Shown in pieces: positions 8,132-13,872 of a DNA stretch of 26,136 bases. The DNA is from Comamonadaceae bacterium (lineage in GTDB: Bacteria; Pseudomonadota; Gammaproteobacteria; Burkholderiales; Burkholderiaceae_C), in NCBI GenBank assembly GCA_947452325.1, contig CANGCZ010000005.1, positions 1 to 26,136 of the forward strand, in the 5' to 3' direction. A model generated the notes under the pieces. It was not told the origin of the DNA and made no database searches. It saw only the letters and a program-made list of their open reading frames with translations. Both the position numbers and the translations under genes were made by a program. Every line of letters begins with the position of its first letter. The first letter of the stretch is position 1.

Positions 8132-8640
8132 CAGCGCAACACCGGGTCTTTGGCTTTGAGCGTCAACGATTTTTGCCCTTTGGGGCCGACCATGTCGACT
8201 TTCAAGCTACCCAAGCGCGGGTGTTTGGCAAACAGCGGGAATTCGATGGACGTCAAGGCCTGTGGTTTGGCGCATTCAAACTCAAAATCCACATCCAAGT
8301 CTGAATGCTCGGATTTTTTACCCGCAAACATGGCCGATTCAGCGGTGATTGATTTTTCTTTGCATTCGGCGGCAGCAGGAAAACTGACGAAATAAGACGC
8401 CTTGGCTACGGCGGATTGCAAATCAGCCATGGCCTTTTTTTCTGCCGCAGTGCGCGGCAGGTACTCGTGGCCCAGCAGGCTTTCCATGGGAATCTCAAAT
8501 GCGCCTTTGACGGTCTTGCCTTCAATGGCTATCTCGACCGTACCCAATCCGTGCAAATGCGCTGCGTGCTTTTCCTCTGCATGTCCAATCGAGAGACTGA
8601 GCAGCAACACAACTGGCATCAATGACAAAGGTGTTTTCAT
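8128..8640 (-). CDS. DUF2796 periplasmic protein, ZrgA-like
   Basis: A 170-residue periplasmic protein: signal peptide to about residue 21 (IGHA), then mature KHAAHLHGLGTVEIAIEGKTV, the standard opening of DUF2796/ZrgA proteins with its HxxHLHG histidines. GAFEIPMESLLGHEY and a pair of cysteines (AECKEKS, FECAKP) also fit. ZrgA of Vibrio binds zinc in the periplasm and works with ZrgB and ZrgC. In many relatives a His/Asp-rich loop sits in the middle; here that position holds only KKSEHSD, so zinc binding would depend on the N-terminal histidines. The signal peptide fixes the start at 8640 over the in-frame ATG at 8667. It heads the operon; I did not find a convincing Zur box in 8641-8742. 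Confidence 0.88.
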   Translation of the reverse strand: MKTPLSLMPVVLLLSLSIGHAEEKHAAHLHGLGTVEIAIEGKTVKGAFEIPMESLLGHEYLPRTAAEKKAMADLQSAVAKASYFVSFPAAAECKEKSITAESAMFAGKKSEHSDLDVDFEFECAKPQALTSIEFPLFAKHPRLGSLKVDMVGPKGQKSLTLKAKDPVLRW

Positions 8641-8725
8641 GGGCGTGTATTTTAAAAGAAAGGACATTTAGAACAGGGCAGCTGTCGCAGCGCTTGGCTC
8701 GTTTTGAGCATACACGTTCAACAAA

Positions 8726-8746
8726 AATCTCGCTGAAGTGTTTCAG
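8726..8746 (-). terminator. Weak possible terminator after the quinone oxidoreductase gene
   Basis: On the minus strand a 5-bp stem (CTGAA, loop ACAC, TTCAG; 8733-8746) overlaps the oxidoreductase stop codon and is followed, after CGAGA, by a run of five T. The stem is short, so this is a marginal rho-independent terminator. It would separate the oxidoreductase from the Zrg-like operon. Confidence 0.3.
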
Positions 8747-9741
8747 TCTTCTGCCACTTTCAGCATGATTTTGCCGATGTGTGTCGAGGACTCCATCAAA
8801 GCGTGCGCTTGCGCCGCTTGGTCAAGGTCAAACACCTGGTGGATCACAGGCAGGCAACGGCCTTGCTCCATCATGGGCCATACGTTTTGTTTGAGTTCTG
8901 CAGCCATTTGCGCTTTGTCTGCGGCAGTGCGCGGGCGCAAGGTCGAACCCGTGAAAGTCAGGCGCTTGACCATCAAAGCAATCCAGTCAACCTCGGTTTT
9001 GGACGGCTGCAAGAAAGCAATTTGCACCAGACGACCGTCCGTAGACAAGGCTTTGAGGTTGCGCTGCATGTAATCGCCGCCGACCATGTCCAAAATGATG
9101 TTCACCCCTTTTTGATCGGTGGCGGCCAAGACCTCTTCGACAAAATCCTGACTGCGGTAATTGATGGCGAGGTCCGCACCGGCTTTCACGCAAGCCTGCA
9201 CTTTGTCTGCATTGCCGACAGTGCACAAAACACGCGCACCAAAAGCTTTGGCCAGTTGAATTGCTGTCAAACCAATGCCCGAGGAACCGCCGTGCACCAG
9301 AAATGTTTCTCCTGACTGCAAACGCCCGCGCTGAAACACATTGGTCCAGACGGTGAAATAATTTTCAGGCAGTGCGGCGGCTTGCAACAAACTCAAACCT
9401 TTGGGCACTGGCAAGACCTGGCCTTGCGGAATGGCCACATACTCGGCATAAGCCCCGCCGTTGGCCAAGCCGCAGACAGCATCTCCCGCGCGCCACTGGG
9501 TGACGCCCTCGCCCACGGCAACCACATGACCGGAAGCTTCCAAACCCAGTATGGGTGAGGCACCCGGCGGCGGCGGGTAGCGGCCACTGCGTTGCAGACA
9601 ATCCGGCCGGTTCACGCCTGCATAAGCCACTTTGATCAACACTTCACCCGGGCCCGCCTCAGGTGCATGGGTTTGCGCTGTGTGCATCACCTCGGGGGCA
9701 CCGCCAGTGCCGTGTTCTATGTAGCGCATGGAAGTTGTCAT
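8743..9741 (-). CDS. NAD(P)H-quinone oxidoreductase, PIG3-type MDR family
   Basis: A 332-residue medium-chain dehydrogenase/reductase without the catalytic zinc ligands of alcohol dehydrogenases. Typical quinone-oxidoreductase blocks are present: AGVNRPDCLQRSGRYPPPPG, PILGLEASGHVVAVGEGV, and ALPENYFTVWTNVFQRG. The NADPH-binding Rossmann turn is VHGGSSGIGLTAIQLA (about 137-152). The PPPPG and LPENYFTVW wording is that of the PIG3 group, which reduces quinones with NADPH in the cytosol. Length is as expected (about 325-335). AAAGG seven bases before ATG 9741 supports this start over the Met five codons in. It follows yaeQ at a distance of about 100 bases. Confidence 0.92.
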   Translation of the reverse strand: MTTSMRYIEHGTGGAPEVMHTAQTHAPEAGPGEVLIKVAYAGVNRPDCLQRSGRYPPPPGASPILGLEASGHVVAVGEGVTQWRAGDAVCGLANGGAYAEYVAIPQGQVLPVPKGLSLLQAAALPENYFTVWTNVFQRGRLQSGETFLVHGGSSGIGLTAIQLAKAFGARVLCTVGNADKVQACVKAGADLAINYRSQDFVEEVLAATDQKGVNIILDMVGGDYMQRNLKALSTDGRLVQIAFLQPSKTEVDWIALMVKRLTFTGSTLRPRTAADKAQMAAELKQNVWPMMEQGRCLPVIHQVFDLDQAAQAHALMESSTHIGKIMLKVAED

Positions 9742-9842
9742 GGTCAGCCTTTATTCAAATGTCCGAGTCAATCAACGAGGATAGCACCGCTTGATCGACA
9801 CACTGGCCGCACCGGCACCAAGCATTGTGTGAGAACAGTCTT

Positions 9843-10403
9843 TCACAACCAGACAACAGGCTCGAAATGCACGCTGCCTAGGTTAGAACTCAAGGTCATT
9901 GCGGCTTCCTGCAAGGTGACTTGCAACTGCATGCTGCGCTCGGCCATGGCGGCCATGGCTTGGGCGGCCTGGTGCGGAATTCTCACCACACCGAGTTTTT
10001 GCTGGCGATGTAATTTGTTTTCAATGCCTTTCCACCAAATCTCCGCCGAGGATGAAAATGCATAGACCAGCACCCGGTCGGACTTGCTGCAAGCGCGTTG
10101 CAATACTTTGTCGTCAGGTTGGCCAACCTCTATCCACAAACGTTTGCGACCAGTGAAATCGGTGAGTGAAACGTCAGGGTCATCCGGATCTGACAAACCG
10201 GCGCCAAAAGCCAACACACCATCGCCGTTGCAAACAGTGTTCAGTTGGTATGCGTTCAGTGACAAGGCAGCCAGCCTGACCATCATGCGCTCATCGGTTT
10301 CGCTGGGGTGCCTGGCCAAGGTCAGTGCGTGGTCGGCGTAATAAGAGTTGTCGATATCGGCAATTTGTAATTGCGCTTTGTATACAGTGGATTTGAGTGC
10401 CAT
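9843..10403 (-). CDS. yaeQ: YaeQ family protein
   Basis: A 186-residue member of the YaeQ family, recognisable from MALKSTVYKAQLQIADIDNSYY at the start, LARHPSETDERMMVRLAALSLNA, and LWIEVGQPDDKVLQRACSKSDRVLVYAF. YaeQ proteins have a PD-(D/E)XK nuclease-like fold. The acidic residues in LSDPDDPDV and the E of WIEVGQPD with the following K fit the core, but the activity is not established and most reports treat it as an orphan protein; early work in E. coli linked YaeQ to suppression of an RfaH defect. Length is normal. It may be transcribed with the small ORF upstream (35 bases apart). Confidence 0.92.
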   Translation of the reverse strand: MALKSTVYKAQLQIADIDNSYYADHALTLARHPSETDERMMVRLAALSLNAYQLNTVCNGDGVLAFGAGLSDPDDPDVSLTDFTGRKRLWIEVGQPDDKVLQRACSKSDRVLVYAFSSSAEIWWKGIENKLHRQQKLGVVRIPHQAAQAMAAMAERSMQLQVTLQEAAMTLSSNLGSVHFEPVVWL

Positions 10404-10438
10404 GGCGAATCATAGTCGCCAGCATCAAAGTGGAAGGC

Positions 10439-10633
10439 TTAAGGCTTTAAGGCTCTCAAATTGGAATACAAGCGTGACACAGGGCGGCTTTTTTGTTCGG
10501 CTTCCTGGGCCAACTGGGTCCGGATGCGTTCAAATGTATTGCGGATGGGTGTGTGCTCTGAAGGCACATACTGGTAGCGGCGATCAATTTCGAGGCTGGT
10601 GCTGTCAGTTTGCAGTTGAAGTGACTTGTACAT
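10439..10633 (-). CDS. Small hypothetical protein
   Basis: A possible 64-residue soluble protein, highly charged, without membrane segment, signal peptide or recognisable motif (middle part RYQYVPSEHTPIRNTFERIR). The start at 10633 is preferred because ACGGA lies about eight bases upstream; an alternative ATG at 10651 has no purine-rich site. It lies between the second bactofilin gene and yaeQ on the same strand, with no competing ORF that looks better. The 3' end contains three near-copies of AAGGCTT on the plus strand, which encode its Leu-Lys-Pro tail. Reality as a gene is uncertain and function unknown. Confidence 0.5.
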   Translation of the reverse strand: MYKSLQLQTDSTSLEIDRRYQYVPSEHTPIRNTFERIRTQLAQEAEQKSRPVSRLYSNLRALKP

Positions 10634-10771
10634 GAAGTGATCCGTTGACATTCTTGAGAGAGATAACGAATCAACTGCAAAACCGGATGACAGGTTTGCT
10701 GAAAAAAAACAATTAATTTTGAAATTTCATTTGAATGGGCTAGCAGAAAAAATAAGAGTCACTATTTGGAA

Positions 10772-11146
10772 TTACTTTTTCGGGGTTTGGGTGTCTTGGG
10801 ATTTATTGCCTGGCTTGTTCGCGTGCTGAACCATATTGCCTTTGAACTGGCCACCGCGTTCGATTTCGATGTCTGAATAGTCCAATTGACCCGAAACGCT
10901 ACCGGTGCGGTGAATCAGAATATGGTCGTGACAAAGAATGTTGTCAGACAAGAGGCCGTGTACATCAATGACTTTGGCTTCTATTTTGCCCGCCACATTG
11001 CCCTTGGGTCCGATTTGTAAATCCGACACATTGATTTCACCGTTCACGGTGCCATTGATATTGGCAGTGCCATGTGCATGAATGGTCCCGGTAAAAACCA
11101 CACCTTCCCCAATCATCAAACTGCTGTGGGTGACTTCATCGGCCAT
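10772..11146 (-). CDS. Bactofilin 2
   Basis: A 124-residue bactofilin with a short N-terminus (MADEVTHSSLMIGEGVVFTG), the beta-helical core (about 10-105; GTANINGTVNGEI, LQIGPKGNVAGKIEAKVIDVHGLL, and the family hallmark SGQLDYSDIEIERGGQFKGNM) and a polar tail rich in Lys/Asn/Gln. It aligns end to end with the bactofilin at 4512-4925 (my by-eye estimate is a little under half identical), but the tails differ. GAGG about seven bases upstream of ATG 11146 makes this start better than the Met four codons earlier. It is a predicted self-polymerising, membrane-proximal scaffold. It is transcribed away from a three-gene envelope operon (11386-13860) across a 239-base AT-rich region, and no cell-wall peptidase gene is adjacent. 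Confidence 0.92.
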   Translation of the reverse strand: MADEVTHSSLMIGEGVVFTGTIHAHGTANINGTVNGEINVSDLQIGPKGNVAGKIEAKVIDVHGLLSDNILCHDHILIHRTGSVSGQLDYSDIEIERGGQFKGNMVQHANKPGNKSQDTQTPKK

Positions 11147-11385
11147 GTTAATCCTCAAATTTATAAAATCAGTCTAAGGTACCCATTCTAAAGCAAAGTT
11201 GATAATATATTATTTTTATCCTTTTCATCATATATCTTATTAAAGACAGTTTCATTACTTCAATACACTACAGATTGCAGCTGAAGTCACACAGACCGGC
11301 TCAAGAACAGGCATGATCAGTCGATCCAAGTAGTGCAAGAATGGCTTGCAAACCATGGTCAGTATTGACTATTTCACTTTGCCCT
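11147..11385. promoter_or_regulatory. AT-rich divergent intergenic region
   Basis: This 239-base stretch between bactofilin 2 and the divergent three-gene operon is the most AT-rich part of the window, especially 11195-11250 (runs such as GATAATATATTATTTTTATC). It must carry promoters for both directions, but I could not assign -35/-10 pairs with confidence. The AT bias may also reflect a binding region for a nucleoid protein, which is only a guess from composition. Confidence 0.5.
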
Positions 11386-11904
11386 ATGTCCAGCCTGAAT
11401 AAATACCTGATCATGGCAATATTGATGACTGCCATCAATGTGCCCATGTACTTTTATTCGAAAGCGCTCCTTAAAGGTCCGCAGATTGATGCTGCGCCGC
11501 AACAAGACACGGCACATTCGCCTGAGCAAGCACATGGCAGCGAACACACTGCCTCGGCCTCTGCGCATGGTTCAGACCACGCAGCACCGCTGGAAAAATC
11601 AAATTTACAAGAAGAACTGGCTGCCCAGGAAAGGCCAGAGCGTTTTCAGCCCCTGGCCGGGCTGTACAAACCACCACTGCTGGGTAAATGTAAAAAACTG
11701 TTTGAACGATTCAACCGTAAAAATTTCCCGGACAAGCCCTACAAGGCATTTGTCTACAGCTTTGATGGCGAAGCCGCTTACTGCGCAGATGCATACACCG
11801 ACAAAAGTCAGGAAGCAGCAGAAGAAATCGTCATCCGGGATTGTGAAGAACATCACGCAGGCTCAGGTAAATACTCCCCGTGCCGAATTTATTCATCTGA
11901 ATGA
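11386..11904 (+). CDS. Membrane-anchored protein with His-rich linker and Cys-containing C-terminal domain
   Basis: A 172-residue protein of unknown function. One N-terminal membrane helix (about 7-29, YLIMAILMTAINVPMYFYSKALL) is followed by a His/Ala/Glu/Ser-rich linker (about 38-70) with five histidines at regular spacing (AHSPEQAHGSEH, AHGSDH). The globular C-terminal domain (about 85-172) has cysteines 102, 133, 153 and 166. With the N-terminal anchor, the linker and domain should face the periplasm. The block AFVYSFDGEAAYC, the alanine/glutamate helix, and C153 followed 13 residues later by PCRIYS parallel the small protein at 2135-2464. The start is uncertain: ATG 11341 and 11413 are alternatives, and none has a strong ribosome site. 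The stop overlaps an ATG of the next gene (ATGA, 11901-11904). Confidence 0.72.
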   Translation: MSSLNKYLIMAILMTAINVPMYFYSKALLKGPQIDAAPQQDTAHSPEQAHGSEHTASASAHGSDHAAPLEKSNLQEELAAQERPERFQPLAGLYKPPLLGKCKKLFERFNRKNFPDKPYKAFVYSFDGEAAYCADAYTDKSQEAAEEIVIRDCEEHHAGSGKYSPCRIYSSE

Positions 11905-11921
11905 AAGACACAGGAAACACC

Positions 11922-13184
11922 ATGGAATGCGGCGCTTGCGGAAAACCCATCTCACTGACTGCAAAATTTTGCGGCAAATGCGGCGCGCCCGTGAAACGTC
12001 CAGCACCTGTGGCTGCCGAAGAAATGGCCGAGGCGCCTTTGCTTGAAACAGTCAAGGTTGAACTTCCTGCGGATACAGACAACGGCGCTCAAAAATCACA
12101 CCCAGGTGTTGAAGATCTGGTCTTGACCCTGGACATACCTCAAGCAGCGCCAGAGCACGCATCCATGCTGAAAATAGACTTGGATCTGGTGCTCAAGCCT
12201 GAAAACAACACGCAAATCACGCAGGAGCCGGTTAAACCTGCAGCCGCTGCCAAGCCTGTCACGGCTGACCATGAAACGGTGACCCATGCGCAAGCATTGT
12301 CCGCTGATTCGCCAGTCGCCAATGGTTCAATGGTGCCTGCTGAATGGCTGGCTGCAAGAGAGCAATCGGAAAGTCAAATCAAAGACTTGCTGGAGAAACA
12401 TTCGCAATTGCTGGATTTCATCTCATTGAATTCTCAGCAGCTCAGTCACTTCCAGTCCTTACCCAATCCGACAGAACAACTTCTGCGTGAAATGATGGAA
12501 AGGCAAACTCAACTTGCAGCTCAACTCCATACATTGCAGGAACAATTGGGCAAACCTGCCGAACCAGTCGTCATCAAATTACCGGATGAATTCAAACTCA
12601 CGCTGGAAAAGCAAAGAATTGAATTACAAAAGGCATTCAGCCAGAACGTGGCTCAAAACAGTTCTAACGTAGAGTCAGCCAACCAGCAGACCATGGCACG
12701 CATCGAAGCATTGATCGCCGAAAACACCAAGGCAGCCCAAACCCTGGAAAGCAATTTGGCCCCCTTGAGCGCTTCATTCAACGAACTCAAAAGCAAGCTG
12801 CAAGCTATCAGCAAAAAAGTCGATGAGACCGCGGCCAAAACAGCCAAAGTTGCCAACCTCAAACAAGAAGACAGCACCGAAGGCAGCGGCGGCTTCATTA
12901 TTTTTGTGATCGGCTTGCTCTGCGGATTGACCGTGGTCCTGAGCTCTTTGGCGATTTATAACTTCCTCAGCCGTGAGTCTGTTTCCGCAGCCAAAGACGG
13001 TCACGAAGCTGCAGCGGCCGATGCCGGTCACGACAAACCTGCGCACGGCGAAGCCGCGCATGATGCTCCGGCCCACGACGAACCGGCACATGCCGCACCG
13101 GGCAAAGAAGATGCCGGCCACGGTTCAGCGTCATCGCACGACAAACCCGGCTCAGACAGCAGCAGCAAAGCAAAGAGTCATTGA
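11922..13184 (+). CDS. Zinc-ribbon, coiled-coil, single-TM protein with His-rich tail
   Basis: A 420-residue protein with a modular plan. N-terminal zinc ribbon: C3-C6 and C17-C20 (MECGACGKP, KFCGKCGAPV). Ala/Pro-rich linker: to about 140. Long Gln/Glu/Leu-rich helical region: about 145-310 (EQLLREMMERQTQLAAQLHTL and similar), likely coiled coil. Membrane helix: about 323-349 (GFIIFVIGLLCGLTVVLSSLAIYNFL). C-terminal tail: about 70 residues rich in His, Ala, Asp and Pro, with nine histidines in imperfect repeats (AHDAPAHDEPAHAAP). The ribbon and coiled coil should be cytoplasmic and the His tail periplasmic. No enzyme motif is present. ATG 11922, with AGGAAA upstream, gives the usual M-x-C start of zinc ribbons; ATG 11901, overlapping the previous stop, is possible. 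An adaptor or scaffold role is inferred. Confidence 0.8.
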   Translation: MECGACGKPISLTAKFCGKCGAPVKRPAPVAAEEMAEAPLLETVKVELPADTDNGAQKSHPGVEDLVLTLDIPQAAPEHASMLKIDLDLVLKPENNTQITQEPVKPAAAAKPVTADHETVTHAQALSADSPVANGSMVPAEWLAAREQSESQIKDLLEKHSQLLDFISLNSQQLSHFQSLPNPTEQLLREMMERQTQLAAQLHTLQEQLGKPAEPVVIKLPDEFKLTLEKQRIELQKAFSQNVAQNSSNVESANQQTMARIEALIAENTKAAQTLESNLAPLSASFNELKSKLQAISKKVDETAAKTAKVANLKQEDSTEGSGGFIIFVIGLLCGLTVVLSSLAIYNFLSRESVSAAKDGHEAAAADAGHDKPAHGEAAHDAPAHDEPAHAAPGKEDAGHGSASSHDKPGSDSSSKAKSH

Positions 13185-13209
13185 CAGTGATGCATATCGA
13201 AAGCCAGCC

Positions 13210-13860
13210 ATGATTTGCACCAGCTGCTATTTCATCAACCCCAGCGAAAACGTTTTTTGCCAAAACTGCGGCTCACACTTGCCGCATGTTGAGAGCCATA
13301 AACCCAGCATCTCACCGCTGATACTGGCCAATACGCTGGACAACAGCTCGCTGCTGATTTCGCGCGGTCCCTGGCAAATGCGCATGGACTTGTGGATGCC
13401 GTTCATCTGGTTGGCCATGCTGGTATTTGTGGTCACGCTCAACAATACCTATGCGCTTTGTATTCTGGGAGTAGGACTGGCTTTTGCCTTGTACAAATCG
13501 CACGACACGCAGCAAATCATTCAGCAAACCATACCGGTGGAGCTGATCAATAAAACCATCATTGCTTACGGCCCGGCCAACACCACCAGTCGCTTTTCAC
13601 TGCCTACCGGCGTGCTTTATCTGTTGTCTGATGGTTTGTATTTCAAATCGTTTGACAGCAATGAAGAGATCTCATTTATTCACATAGAAATCTCATTCAC
13701 CGATACTGCCGTGAGAAAAGGCGGCCTGTCGATTTTTTGCAATTGGCACGAGATAGAAATGAACAACGGCATGAAAGAGCGCTTCACTTTCACCGTGCAA
13801 AACGGCGGCGAATGGATGCTCTTGATGAAAGTGGTTCGCAGCGAACTCAACAAACGCTGA
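13210..13860 (+). CDS. Zinc-ribbon membrane protein with C-terminal PH/GRAM-like domain
   Basis: A 216-residue protein. The N-terminus is a zinc ribbon (MICTSC, FCQNCG; C3, C6, C17, C20) with exactly the spacing of the preceding gene. A linker of about 35 residues leads to two closely spaced membrane helices (about 60-77 and 80-96, LWMPFIWLAMLVFVVTL and YALCILGVGLAFALY). The C-terminal 110 residues read like a small beta-rich domain of PH/GRAM type (GVLYLLSDGLYFKSF, EISFIHIEISFTD, RFTFTVQNGGEW) ending in a helix; this fold call is a guess from pattern. Both ends should be cytoplasmic. It is 25 bases downstream of the coiled-coil protein and almost certainly in the same operon. ATG 13210 was chosen to match the zinc-ribbon N-terminus. 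Confidence 0.8.
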   Translation: MICTSCYFINPSENVFCQNCGSHLPHVESHKPSISPLILANTLDNSSLLISRGPWQMRMDLWMPFIWLAMLVFVVTLNNTYALCILGVGLAFALYKSHDTQQIIQQTIPVELINKTIIAYGPANTTSRFSLPTGVLYLLSDGLYFKSFDSNEEISFIHIEISFTDTAVRKGGLSIFCNWHEIEMNNGMKERFTFTVQNGGEWMLLMKVVRSELNKR

Positions 13861-13872
13861 AACAGCGTTTGT
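13850..13872. terminator. Candidate bidirectional terminator stem
   Basis: A perfect inverted repeat, ACAAACGCTG (13850-13859), loop AAA, CAGCGTTTGT (13863-13872), sits exactly between two convergent genes and contains the plus-strand stop codon, while the minus-strand stop begins at its edge. A 10-bp stem with three-base loop is strong, but neither side has a long T run (ACA/TGT arms end it), so termination would be partly T-poor or the stem may protect mRNA 3' ends. Confidence 0.55.

Noticed and set aside
7460..8395. 311-codon plus-strand frame opposite the ABC ATPase and DUF2796 genes
   Set aside because: Antisense to genes with clear Walker and DUF2796 motifs; composition (Gln/His/Arg-rich) is that of a shadow frame.
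10430..10460. Three near-copies of AAGGCTT in tandem
   Set aside because: Too short to call a repeat array and explained by the Leu-Lys-Pro codons of the small ORF on the minus strand.
10700..10730. A8/T8 run and TGAAATTTCA palindrome between the small ORF and bactofilin 2
   Set aside because: No GC-rich stem precedes the T run on either strand, so it does not meet terminator criteria.
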